Assembly (NCBI GenBank): GCA_023382435.1
Contig: JAHDVS010000005.1
Coordinates: 47,047-111,046, forward strand
Length of the DNA: 64,000 nt
Source of the DNA: Thermoleophilia bacterium
GTDB lineage: Bacteria > Actinomycetota > Thermoleophilia > Gaiellales > Gaiellaceae
Reading direction: 5' to 3'
Shown: one piece after another, positions 34,938 to 42,647 of the stretch
Layout: the number at the start of each line of letters is the position of its first letter
Position numbering within the stretch: the first letter of the stretch is position 1
The notes under the pieces: generated by a model
What the model saw: the letters and a program-made list of their open reading frames with translations, nothing else
What the model was told of the DNA's origin: nothing
Database searches by the model: none
Position numbers and translations under genes: made by a program

Positions 34938-35366
34938 TCAGGTGGCGGGTCGGACCTCGACCTCTTCCCCGGGGGCGAGACACGGGACGAGGCGCATGTC
35001 GTGGGCATGGCGCACGGTTATCAGCGTCCCGTCGCCGAGCCGTATCCTGTTGACGCAGCGCGAAATCCCGGATTCATCCGGCTCGCAGTTCTCATCCGTC
35101 TCGACGGTGCCGCTGGCCGGCCGGGCAGGCATCGTCCCATCGATGAGCCACGCGCTGAGCGGCTCACCGGGGCGAGACGGGCTGGAAACGGCCTCGGGAT
35201 GTACCGCGACCGCTCGGACAGCCGCGCCGGGATCACCGCTCCCCGGCGTCTTCCCATCACCAAGCCCGCCGCACGCTGCCAGCACCATGGCCAGAGCGAT
35301 TGGCGCAAGCAGGCGAGTCAAAGCCAGAATCCGACGTCGGAACGTGTGATCTGCACCGCGTGCCAC
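34938..35366 (-). CDS. Lipoprotein with possible metal-binding C-terminus, unknown family
   Basis: 142 residues. Signal peptide ends in LAAC (lipobox) after RLLAPIALAMV. The mature part has a short soluble domain with a Cys pair (ENCEPDESGISRC) and ends with the motif VRHAHDMRLVPCLAPGE, where two His, a Met and a Cys in close spacing suggest a soft-metal site. GGGAGGGG directly before the GTG at 35366 supports the start. It is the first gene of an operon under a CsoR/RicR-type operator, which also points to copper or reactive sulfur. I do not recognise the family. Confidence 0.7.
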   Translation of the reverse strand: MARGADHTFRRRILALTRLLAPIALAMVLAACGGLGDGKTPGSGDPGAAVRAVAVHPEAVSSPSRPGEPLSAWLIDGTMPARPASGTVETDENCEPDESGISRCVNRIRLGDGTLITVRHAHDMRLVPCLAPGEEVEVRPAT

Positions 35367-35385
35367 GGCCCCTCCCGGTTTGGGT

Positions 35386-35404
35386 AATACCCTAGCTGGG
35401 TATT
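35386..35404 (-). promoter_or_regulatory. CsoR-family operator (TACCC-N5-GGGTA)
   Basis: AATACCC-TAGCT-GGGTATT is a perfect 7-bp inverted repeat; the core TACCC-N5-GGGTA (35388-35402) is the motif known for the copper sensor RicR of mycobacteria and similar to CsoR/CstR sites. It covers the predicted transcription start and touches the -10. A third half-site (GGGTA at 35382-35386) adjoins it. Repression by a CsoR-family protein is inferred; no such regulator is in the window. Confidence 0.65.
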
Positions 35405-35431
35405 GTATGGCCCCGAACCGGGTCGTGTCGA
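35402..35431 (-). promoter_or_regulatory. Promoter of the two-lipoprotein operon
   Basis: Minus strand: -35 TCGACA (35426-35431), 18 bp spacer, -10 TACAAT (35402-35407). Transcription should start inside the operator, about 30 bases before the GTG at 35366. Confidence 0.6.
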
Positions 35432-35525
35432 AGCGATGATCCGGCTCGGGGAGCGGTTGCCCATTGCGGGGATGCGCCACTGACCCGGCTCCGCGCCCCC
35501 GGGTCTCCTCGTCTTCCCAAGCGGC

Positions 35526-35915
35526 TCAGAGGTGCGCGACGGCATCGATCTCGACGAGCGCGCCGGCGGGTAACCGGGAGACCTCGACCGTCGAGCGTGC
35601 GGGCGGGCGGTCACCGACGTGGCTGGCGTAGACCTCGTTCATGCCGGTGAAGTCCTCGAGGCTGAGCAGGAACACCGTGGTCTTGACGAGGTGCTCGAGT
35701 CCCGACCCGGCCGCCTCGAGGATCGCCGCCAGGTTGCGAAACACCTGCTCGGTCTGCTCTGCGATCCCGCCGTCGACGAGCGCGCCCGTCGCAGGGTCGA
35801 TCGGCACTTGCCCAGCCGTGTAGACGAGGCCGCCCGTGACGACCGCCTGCGAGTACGGGGCCCCGGCGAACGGGGCGGGCGCGTCCTCCGTCCTGACGAC
35901 GCTCTTTCCCAACAT
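35526..35915 (-). CDS. RidA family reactive-intermediate deaminase
   Basis: 129 residues of the YjgF/YER057c/UK114 fold: GAPYSQAVVTGGLVYTAGQVPIDP, EQTEQVFRNLAAIL, VKTTVFLLSLEDFTGMNEVYA, and the catalytic Arg in RPPARSTVEVSRLP with Glu in LVEIDAVA. Hydrolyses enamine/imine intermediates from PLP enzymes. GAGGAGG before ATG supports the start. It follows murA by 29 bases. Confidence 0.93.
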   Translation of the reverse strand: MLGKSVVRTEDAPAPFAGAPYSQAVVTGGLVYTAGQVPIDPATGALVDGGIAEQTEQVFRNLAAILEAAGSGLEHLVKTTVFLLSLEDFTGMNEVYASHVGDRPPARSTVEVSRLPAGALVEIDAVAHL

Positions 35916-35944
35916 TCCAGCCTCCTCGAGTCGGTCGTGGATCC

Positions 35945-37225
35945 TCAGCCGGCCGTGCGCTCGATCCGGGCGCCGAGCTGGCGCAGCCGCTCGTCGATCC
36001 GCTCGTAGCCCCGGTCGATCTGGCCGACGTTGCCGATCGTCGAGCGGCCCTCCGCGCACAGCCCGGCGATCAGCATCGCCATCCCGGCGCGGATGTCCGG
36101 GCTCTCCATGCGCTCCCCGTAGAGGCGGGCGGGGCCGCTGACGACCGCGCGGTGCGGGTCGCAGAGGATGATCCGCGCGCCCATCGTCACGAGCTTGTCG
36201 ACGAAGAACAGCCGGTTCTCGAACATCTTCTCGAAGATCAGGACGGTGCCCCGCGCCTGGGTGGCGACCGCCAGCGCGATCGACGTCAGGTCGGCCGGGA
36301 ACCCGGGCCAGGGGCCGTCCTCGATTTTCGGGATCTGGGCGCCCAGGTCGTCGCGGATCACGAGCTCCTGCCCGGCCGGGACGCGCACGGTCGACCCCTC
36401 GATCTCGTAGCGGACGCCGAGCCGCTCGAAGCCGGGCCAGATCGCGACGAGGTGCTCGGGCTCGACGTCCTCGATCACGAGCTCCCCGTCGGTGACGGCG
36501 CCGAGGCCGACGAAGCTCGCGATCTCGATGTGGTCGGGGCAGATCCGCCACTCGCCGCCGCGCAGGCGCTCGACGCCGCGGATGCGCAGCACGTTCGTGC
36601 CGATCCCCTCGATGTCGGCGCCGAGCGCGCGCAGAAACCGGCAGAGATCCTGCACGTGCGGTTCGCTGGCGGCGTTCGTGACGACGGTCTCGCCGCGGGC
36701 GAGCACCGCCGCCATGACCGCGTTCTCGGTGCCGGTGACGGACGCCTCGTCGAGGAAGATCGAGGCGCCGCGAAGCCCGGGTGCCTCGAGCGTGTAGCCG
36801 CGCTCGACGGTGATGGTCGCGCCGAGCTGCTCGAACGCGTGCACGTGCGTGTCGAGGCGTCGGCGGCCGATCACGTCCCCGCCGGGCGGAGGCACGACGG
36901 CGCGGCCGCAGCGTGCAAGCAGCGGCCCGGCCAGCAGGATCGAGGCGCGGATGCGGCGGCAGAGCTCCTCGTCGAGCTCGTGTCGCGGAGTCTCGGAGGC
37001 GTCGATACGCACCTCTCCCGGCCCGAGGCGCTCCACGTCGACGCCGAGCCCCTGGACGAGCTCGAGCATCGTGTCGACGTCGAGGATCGCCGGGACGTTC
37101 GTGAGCGTCACCGGGGCATCCGCGAGCAGGCAGGCCGCTACGATCGGCAGCGCCGCGTTCTTGTTGCCGGCGGCCCGGACGCGGCCGTTCAACGGCTGGC
37201 CGCCCTCGATCACGAACGACTCCAT
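35945..37225 (-). CDS. murA: UDP-N-acetylglucosamine 1-carboxyvinyltransferase, Asp-type
   Basis: First committed step of peptidoglycan synthesis: transfers enolpyruvate from PEP to UDP-GlcNAc. 426 residues; GNKNAALP (Lys), two-domain EPSP-like fold, [10 protein letters not shown] (Asp), and R-rich C-terminal segments are present. The loop that normally reads PGGCxIG reads PPPGGDVIG here: residue 117 is Asp instead of the Cys that fosfomycin alkylates, as in Mycobacterium. Intrinsic fosfomycin resistance is therefore expected. The ATG at 37225 matches the family N-terminus. Confidence 0.95.
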   Translation of the reverse strand: MESFVIEGGQPLNGRVRAAGNKNAALPIVAACLLADAPVTLTNVPAILDVDTMLELVQGLGVDVERLGPGEVRIDASETPRHELDEELCRRIRASILLAGPLLARCGRAVVPPPGGDVIGRRRLDTHVHAFEQLGATITVERGYTLEAPGLRGASIFLDEASVTGTENAVMAAVLARGETVVTNAASEPHVQDLCRFLRALGADIEGIGTNVLRIRGVERLRGGEWRICPDHIEIASFVGLGAVTDGELVIEDVEPEHLVAIWPGFERLGVRYEIEGSTVRVPAGQELVIRDDLGAQIPKIEDGPWPGFPADLTSIALAVATQARGTVLIFEKMFENRLFFVDKLVTMGARIILCDPHRAVVSGPARLYGERMESPDIRAGMAMLIAGLCAEGRSTIGNVGQIDRGYERIDERLRQLGARIERTAG

Positions 37226-37307
37226 CAGCGTCTCCGGGGCGAGTGTGTGCGGCAACGGTAGCGGCGGCGTCGGGGGGACGGCGGGCCGGGCTATCCTACC
37301 CAACTCG

Positions 37308-37880
37308 ATGCGACCCACCCGCGACAGAGCCTGGCAGACTCTGACCGCCTACACGAAGGGCGAGCCGCTCCTTCGCCACGCGCTCGGGGTCGAGGCGTGC
37401 GTCGGCGCCTACGCCGCCCGCTTCGCCGGGGACGAGGAGTTGTGGCGAGCGACCGCGCTCCTGCACGACTTCGACTACGAGATCCACCCCACGCTCGACC
37501 GCCACCCCCAGGACGGCGCGCCGATCCTGCGCGAGGAGGGCTGGCCCGAGGAGGTGATCGAGGCCGTTCTCTCCCACGCCGAGCATCTCGCGATCCCGCG
37601 CGACACGCCGCTCAAACGGACCCTGTTCGCCTGCGACGAGCTGTCCGGTTTCATCCAGGCGTGCGGGTTCGTACGCCCGGACGGGATCGAGACGCTCGAG
37701 CCGAAGTCGGTGCGCAAGAAGCTGAAGCAGCCGTCGTTCGCGGCCGGCGTCCACCGCGATGAGGTCTACCGCGGCGCCGAGGAGCTGGGCGTCGACCTCG
37801 ACGAGCACATCGCGTTCTGCGTCGCCGCGCTGCGCCCGCTCGCCGCCCGCCTCGGGCTGCGCACGGGCGAAGCGGGGTAG
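37308..37880 (+). CDS. HD-domain phosphohydrolase family protein
   Basis: 190 residues. HD motif pattern: [24 protein letters not shown] (His-Asp pair), and HAEHLAIP for the later His. Close to the small HDIG/YedJ-like metal-dependent hydrolases found next to various genes; the substrate is unknown. TATCCT at 37292-37297 lies 10 bases before ATG with no Shine-Dalgarno, suggesting a leaderless or near-leaderless transcript. Divergent from murA, 82 bases between starts. Confidence 0.82.
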   Translation: MRPTRDRAWQTLTAYTKGEPLLRHALGVEACVGAYAARFAGDEELWRATALLHDFDYEIHPTLDRHPQDGAPILREEGWPEEVIEAVLSHAEHLAIPRDTPLKRTLFACDELSGFIQACGFVRPDGIETLEPKSVRKKLKQPSFAAGVHRDEVYRGAEELGVDLDEHIAFCVAALRPLAARLGLRTGEAG

Positions 37881-37923
37881 CGGCGTTCGAGGCGCACCGT
37901 CGCGGTCTCCCGCGGCGGTGTCG

Positions 37924-37952
37924 TTGAAACAGTCCGAACGAACCCGTACGCT
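37924..37952 (+). promoter_or_regulatory. Promoter of the NarK-like transporter gene
   Basis: -35 TTGAAA (37924-37929), 17 bp spacer, -10 TACGCT (37947-37952). A transcript from here would begin near 37959, downstream of the in-frame GTG at 37918 and TTG at 37924, so those cannot be the start if this promoter is the one used. Confidence 0.5.
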
Positions 37953-37992
37953 TGGCGGGCTCACCGAAACGAGGAACGCTCGGAGGGTCGGC

Positions 37993-39453
37993 CTGAACGC
38001 TCCGCAGCACATCGATCTCGACAGTCGGCAGCCAGCGGGCGAGCCCGCGGGGAACCGGCGGGTTCTGTGGGCGGCCACGGCCGCCTTCTCGCTCGGGTTC
38101 GGGATCTGGGCGATGTTCGCGGCGCTCGGGCCGTTTCTGATCGACTGGTACGGCTTCAGCGCCGGACAGGTGATGTTCCTCGCCGCCATGGAGCCGCTCG
38201 GCGCGATGGCGCTGAGCATCCCGCTCGGGGTTGCGGCGGACCGCTACGGCGGCCGGATCGTGATGACCGCCCTCATGTTCGTGCTCTCCCTCGTTCTGCT
38301 CGCCGGCCTCGTGGTCGAGAGCTACTTCGCGTTCCTGCTCATGGGCGTCATGCTCGGCCTCGGCGGGGCGAGCTTCGTCGTCGGCAACGCGCACGTCTCG
38401 GCCTGGTACCCGAAGTCCCGTCAGGGCACGGCGCTCGGCATCTTCGCGCTCGGTAATGTCGGGATCGTCCTCGGCATGGTGCTCGTCCCGCTGCTCGTGA
38501 CGGACGTCTTCGGTGGGCCTGTCGGCTACGCCGAGCTGCCAGCCAGGGTGACAGCCGGGCCGATCGAGGGCTGGCGGCTCATCTTCGTGATCTTCGCGAT
38601 CCCGGCCTTCGTGACGGCGATCCTGTACTGGTTCCTGACGTCGGATCCTCCGCAGCGAAGCCGCGGGGCCTCGGTGAGGGAGATCGTGACCGTCTACCGC
38701 TCCGGCAAGCTCGTCTGGGTGGTCGCCTTCCTCTACTGGGTCTCCTTCGGCACGCTCACGTTCTTCTCCGCCTCGACTCCCACCTACCTCTCCGAACGCT
38801 GGGGGGTCGACGCCGACCGGGCTGCGATGCTGTTCACGTCGCTGCTCGTGGTCTGCCTCGCGGCGACGCGCCCGGTCGGCGGGTGGCTGTCCGACCGGCA
38901 CGATCCGCTGCGGCTGCTGTCGTGGCTGTTCGCCTTCGCGCTCGCATTCGCGGTCACGCTCGCGCTCGAGGTGTCCCTGACCGTCCAGATCGCCGCCCTG
39001 TACGCGCTCGCGCTGGCGGCGGGCGCGGCCGCCGCGTGCGTCGTCAAGCTGATCCCGACCTATTTCCGCGAGGTCGGGGCCGTCAGCGGCCTCGCCAAGG
39101 CCGCCGGGGCGGCCTGCGGATTCGTGATGACGTCGATCATGGCCCTGAGCGGCGACCGACTCCATTCCTACGTCCCCGGCCTGGCCGTCTGGGCCGCGAT
39201 GATCGCCTTCGCGCTCTACCTGGTCGTCACGCGGGCCGGCGCTCCGGGAGCGCGCGCCGAGACCGACGCGCCCGGGCCGGCCGGGCCGCCTCCCGCTACA
39301 GCGCCCCGGCGAGCCGCTCGAGCTCGGCCTCGGCCGTCCAGAAGCCGACAGACGCCCGTACCCAGCCGAGGCCGGGGAGGTCGCGCACGATCACGCCGCG
39401 CTCCGCGAGCCGGGCGACCGTCTCGGCCGGGCTCCCACCGGGGCGGAAGCTGA
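37993..39453 (+). CDS. MFS transporter, NarK/NasA (nitrate/nitrite) type
   Basis: About 486 residues, twelve membrane helices. GGASFVVGNAHVSAWYPKSRQGTALGIFALGNVGIVLG contains the glycine-rich signature of nitrate/nitrite porters, and a related helix recurs in the second half (SGLAKAAGAACGF). Cytoplasmic membrane uptake of nitrate or export of nitrite is likely; no nitrate reductase is nearby. Start: the promoter above and GGAGGG (37982-37987) five bases before a CTG at 37993 favour that unusual codon over GTG 37918. After the last helix (near 39232) the frame runs on as an Arg/Pro-rich tail and overlaps the opposite gene by 158 bases. Confidence 0.85.
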   Translation: MNAPQHIDLDSRQPAGEPAGNRRVLWAATAAFSLGFGIWAMFAALGPFLIDWYGFSAGQVMFLAAMEPLGAMALSIPLGVAADRYGGRIVMTALMFVLSLVLLAGLVVESYFAFLLMGVMLGLGGASFVVGNAHVSAWYPKSRQGTALGIFALGNVGIVLGMVLVPLLVTDVFGGPVGYAELPARVTAGPIEGWRLIFVIFAIPAFVTAILYWFLTSDPPQRSRGASVREIVTVYRSGKLVWVVAFLYWVSFGTLTFFSASTPTYLSERWGVDADRAAMLFTSLLVVCLAATRPVGGWLSDRHDPLRLLSWLFAFALAFAVTLALEVSLTVQIAALYALALAAGAAAACVVKLIPTYFREVGAVSGLAKAAGAACGFVMTSIMALSGDRLHSYVPGLAVWAAMIAFALYLVVTRAGAPGARAETDAPGPAGPPPATAPRRAARARPRPSRSRQTPVPSRGRGGRARSRRAPRAGRPSRPGSHRGGS

Positions 39454-40390
39454 CGAGCGTCGCCTGGTCAGGCTCGGTCACGACCTCCACGCGCCCGGCG
39501 AGAAGCTCGCGCAGCCGCCCGGTGAGCGCGCGGGCGCGCTCGAAGCGTTCGGGGCCAGCCGCCTCGAGGAAAGCCAGAGACGCGACGAGGCCCGCGAGAG
39601 CGGGGACCGGGATCCCGCCCGGCTCGAACCGCGCGGCACCCGGGGCGGGCGTGAAATCGCCCGTCTCCTCGTAGCCCGCCTGCCCCCAGTAGGAGGGAAA
39701 GGCGACGCGGAGCCGCTCGATCCACTCCGGGGCCACGTACAGGGCGCCCGTCTGGTCGGGGCCGAGCGGCCACTTCTGCCCGGAGACGGTGTAGAAGGCG
39801 CAGCCGAGCGCCCCGACGTCCACGGGGATCGCGCCGGCGCTCTGGGCCCCGTCCACGAGCACGGGGATCCCGTGCCGGGCGAGCCCGGCCACCGGCAGGA
39901 CGTGCCCGTTCACCCAGGAGACGTGGGAGAGAGCGACGAGCCGCGTGCGCGGCCCGAGCTCCCGCTCGACGACCGCCAGGGCCTCCCCCGCCGGCCGCTC
40001 GCGTACGCGGGCGACTCGCACCCGGGCGGGCGACGCGCCGAGCGCCCCGAGCAGGCCGAAGTGCTCGACGTCCGTGGTCACGATCTCGTCCTGCGGGCCG
40101 AGCGCGAGACCGGCGACGGCGATGTTGCAGCCCTCGGTCGTCGAACGGGTGAGCGCCACGTGCTCGCTGGCCGCGCCGATCAGCCCGGCGAGGCCGGCCC
40201 GGGCCTGTTGCCGCAGCTCCTTCACGCTCTCCCAGTAGCCGGCGCCGGAGCGGCCTCCGTCGAGCTCGGCCCGCTCCTGCTCCGCCATCGCAGCCGCCGT
40301 CCGCCGGGGCAGCGGGCCGAACGTGCCGGCGTTCAGGTAGGCGACGCGCTCGAGCACGGGCAGCTCGGCGCGGAGGGCTTCGAGGTTCAC
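39296..40390 (-). CDS. Class V aminotransferase / cysteine desulfurase-like protein
   Basis: 364 residues, PLP fold type I of the isopenicillin-N-epimerase/NifS superfamily: VAYLNAGTFGPLP, ALTRSTTEGCNIAV, LVALSHVSWVNGHVLPV, VLVDGAQSAGAIPVDV and the PLP lysine in YTVSGQKWPLGPDQTGALYV. No desulfurase catalytic-Cys loop is evident, so an aminotransferase or epimerase role is as likely. GTG start overlaps the upstream EEP gene by GTGA (40387-40390). The 3' end lies antisense to the transporter tail. Confidence 0.87.
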   Translation of the reverse strand: MNLEALRAELPVLERVAYLNAGTFGPLPRRTAAAMAEQERAELDGGRSGAGYWESVKELRQQARAGLAGLIGAASEHVALTRSTTEGCNIAVAGLALGPQDEIVTTDVEHFGLLGALGASPARVRVARVRERPAGEALAVVERELGPRTRLVALSHVSWVNGHVLPVAGLARHGIPVLVDGAQSAGAIPVDVGALGCAFYTVSGQKWPLGPDQTGALYVAPEWIERLRVAFPSYWGQAGYEETGDFTPAPGAARFEPGGIPVPALAGLVASLAFLEAAGPERFERARALTGRLRELLAGRVEVVTEPDQATLVSFRPGGSPAETVARLAERGVIVRDLPGLGWVRASVGFWTAEAELERLAGAL

Positions 40391-41184
40391 GCTCCTATCA
40401 TCACCGCTTCGACGGGCGCGTGGTCGGAGAGCAGCGCGTCGCCGAGCCGCCGGCGCCCGTCCGGCCACGGCGCGGGCCCCTCGACGGCGGCCAGGCCGCG
40501 GGCGAGGATCTGGTCGATCCCGGGCAGAGGGGCCGTGAAGCCCGCTCGTGCGAGGGCCGCGAGCGCGGGCGCGCCGGCGGGCGTGATGTTGAGGTCGCCG
40601 CAGAGCAGGACCGGCTCGCCGGGTCGCGCCAGCTCCTCGGCGCGGACGAGGGCGTGTGCGAGCTCCGTCTCGGCCGGGCGGCTGTCGGGTGACGAGGTCA
40701 GGTGGAGGTTGACGACGAGCGTGCTCTCGCTGCCGTCCGTGACGCGGACGAGCTGGGCAACGCGGCGGTTTCGCCCCCAGCCGCGGCGCACGTGCGCGGG
40801 GAGAGCGAGCCGCCGCCCCTCGCGCCGGCGCACCGCCCGGGGGTTCAGGACGGTGCGGCACTGACCGTCGGGAACGCCGAGCCGCCGCCCCAGGAGAACA
40901 GCGTTAGCCTGACCGGTCAAGGCAGAGCGGAGCCGGCGCGGGTCGGCGTCGGTGAGGCGCCGGGCCAGGGGCCCCGCGAGCGGGGGCATCGTCACGACAC
41001 CGAGGACCCGCAGCCCGCTCCACTCGTCGAGGTGGGCGAGCGCCCAGACGGGCAGCTCCTGGAGGCAGACGATGTCCGGGCTCCCCTCGACCGCGAGGCG
41101 CACCGCCTCCTCGACGTGCAGGCTGCCGCTCTCCGGGACGGTTCTCCCGTGGAAGACGTTCCAGGTGCGAACGACCAGCCGCAT
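40387..41184 (-). CDS. Endonuclease/exonuclease/phosphatase family protein
   Basis: 265 residues of the EEP fold: VVRTWNVFHG (Asn), DIVCLQELP (Glu metal ligand), LVVNLHLTSSPD, LLCGDLNITP (Asp-x-Asn), and SDHAPVEAV (Asp-His catalytic pair). All active-site residues are present. Substrate (DNA, phosphoinositide-like or other phosphoester) cannot be told. Starts 24 bases from the divergent glycosyltransferase. Confidence 0.88.
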   Translation of the reverse strand: MRLVVRTWNVFHGRTVPESGSLHVEEAVRLAVEGSPDIVCLQELPVWALAHLDEWSGLRVLGVVTMPPLAGPLARRLTDADPRRLRSALTGQANAVLLGRRLGVPDGQCRTVLNPRAVRRREGRRLALPAHVRRGWGRNRRVAQLVRVTDGSESTLVVNLHLTSSPDSRPAETELAHALVRAEELARPGEPVLLCGDLNITPAGAPALAALARAGFTAPLPGIDQILARGLAAVEGPAPWPDGRRRLGDALLSDHAPVEAVMIGA

Positions 41185-41208
41185 TGCCCGGCCGCATACT
41201 CTAGGCGC

Positions 41209-42264
41209 GTGCGCGTCCTCCTCCTCGATCCCGCTGCGTTCACGCTGCCCTACGACCACCACCTTGCCTCCGCTCTGGCCGCGCGCGGCCTCGACGTCGA
41301 GCTGGTCACGTCCCGGTTTCGCTTTGGCGACGCCCCGACGCCGCAGGGCTACGCGCACCGGGAGCTGTTCTACCCGGCCACGTCCCGGCTGTTTCGCCGC
41401 TCGCGGCTGCGGCTGCCGGTCAAGGCGGCCGAGCATGTGGCCGGTCTGGCGAGGCTGCGGGGGCTGCCGCGGGACGTGCTCCACGTCCAGTGGGCGCCGT
41501 TCCCCCAGGTCGACGTGCGCCTGCTCCCCCTGGGAGGGCCGTCCGTGATCACCGCCCACGACATCCTCCCGCGCCGGACGCAGACGCGGACGGAGCTCTG
41601 GCGGCGCCTCTACGGGCGCTTCGACCGGGTCGTCGTCCACAGCGAGGACGGCCGCAGGCGGCTCGTCGAGGAGGTGGGCGTCGTCGAGGAGGCGATCAGG
41701 ATAATCGCTCACCCCGTCTTCCCGAGCGTGCCGCGTTACGAGGACGACGGGGGGACGCTGCTCTTCTTCGGGCTGATCCGACCGTACAAGCAGATCGACC
41801 ACGCGCTCGAGGTCGCGGCGCGGCTCGGTGCAAGGCTGCTTGTCCTGGGCGACCCGACGTTCGAGCTGGGCGAGCGGCTGCGTCGCCCCGGGGTCGAGTG
41901 GCGACTCGGCTACCAGCCGGACGCGGAGATCGCCCGTGCCCTCGCCAGCTCCACTGTGGCGCTGTTTCCGTACCGGCGGGAGCTCGACCAGAGCGGGGCG
42001 CTCCTGCGCGCGCTCGGAGCCGGGGCCGCCGTTGCCTGCTACGACGTGGGCGGGATCGCCGAGCCCGTGAAGCGCTTCGGCGCGGGCGTCGTCGCGCCGC
42101 CGGACGACCTCGACGCGCTCGTCGAGGGCGTGCGCGGCCTGCTCGTGAGCCCCGCGACGCTAGCGGCCGCCCGCGCCGGGGCGCGCGCGGCCGCGGCCGC
42201 GCTCACCTGGGAGGCCGCTGCCGAGGCCCATGCCACCGTTTACGAGGACTGCCTGCGGTCGTGA
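41209..42264 (+). CDS. Glycosyltransferase, GT-B fold (GT4-like)
   Basis: 351 residues. N-terminal RVLLLDPAAFTLPYDHHLASALAARG (acceptor domain); C-terminal nucleotide-sugar domain with LLFFGLIRPYKQIDHALEVAARL, ALFPYRRELDQSGALLRALGAGAAVACYDVGGIAE, the family's E-x7-E-like region replaced by DQSGALLRALG. The sugar and acceptor are unknown. TACTCT (41197-41202) lies 6 bases before the GTG start, so the message is likely leaderless. The next gene overlaps by GTGA. Confidence 0.88.
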   Translation: MRVLLLDPAAFTLPYDHHLASALAARGLDVELVTSRFRFGDAPTPQGYAHRELFYPATSRLFRRSRLRLPVKAAEHVAGLARLRGLPRDVLHVQWAPFPQVDVRLLPLGGPSVITAHDILPRRTQTRTELWRRLYGRFDRVVVHSEDGRRRLVEEVGVVEEAIRIIAHPVFPSVPRYEDDGGTLLFFGLIRPYKQIDHALEVAARLGARLLVLGDPTFELGERLRRPGVEWRLGYQPDAEIARALASSTVALFPYRRELDQSGALLRALGAGAAVACYDVGGIAEPVKRFGAGVVAPPDDLDALVEGVRGLLVSPATLAAARAGARAAAAALTWEAAAEAHATVYEDCLRS

Positions 42265-42572
42265 AGCTGCGCCGCGCGGGGCCGTTCGCGGAGGTCGTCG
42301 ACCGCCAGCTCGCGCTGTTCGGCCGCGAGGCGAGCGGCCTGCTCGGCGAGACCGAGGCGGCGCTGCGCGCTTACGACGGGGCCGCGGCCGGCGAGGCGGA
42401 GGAGCGCTATGGCGAGTACGTCGACCTGCTCGACTTCGCGCGGGACGAGCTCGAGGCGATCCGGGACGCGTATGCGCGGACGCTGGCCCCGGAGGCCGTC
42501 GAGCGCTACAGGGCCGTGTTCGCCGAGCGCGCCCGCCGGCGTTTCCCCGCGATCGCGGCCGAGCTCGAGTAA
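42261..42572 (+). CDS. Small helical protein coupled to the glycosyltransferase, unknown
   Basis: 103 residues, all-helical and highly charged (EVVDRQLALFGREASGLL; EERYGEYVDLLDFARDELEAIRDAYARTL; YRAVFAERARRRFPAIAAELE). No family recognised. Its GTG overlaps the glycosyltransferase stop (42261-42264), so it is co-translated and may be an accessory protein. Confidence 0.65.
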   Translation: MKLRRAGPFAEVVDRQLALFGREASGLLGETEAALRAYDGAAAGEAEERYGEYVDLLDFARDELEAIRDAYARTLAPEAVERYRAVFAERARRRFPAIAAELE

Positions 42573-42618
42573 CGGTCTCGAAACTGGCGATCGCGGCATT
42601 CGTCCTTCGGAGGTGTGG

Positions 42619-42637
42619 GGGCGGGTTCTGCCCGCCC
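42619..42637. terminator. GC-rich hairpin between converging genes
   Basis: GGGCGGG-TTCTG-CCCGCCC, a perfect 7-bp stem with a 5-base loop between the stops at 42572 (+) and 42648 (-). It has no clear U-tract. The same GGGCGGG/CCCGCCC arms recur at 52318-52337. Confidence 0.5.
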
Positions 42638-42647
42638 GCCCGCCGCG

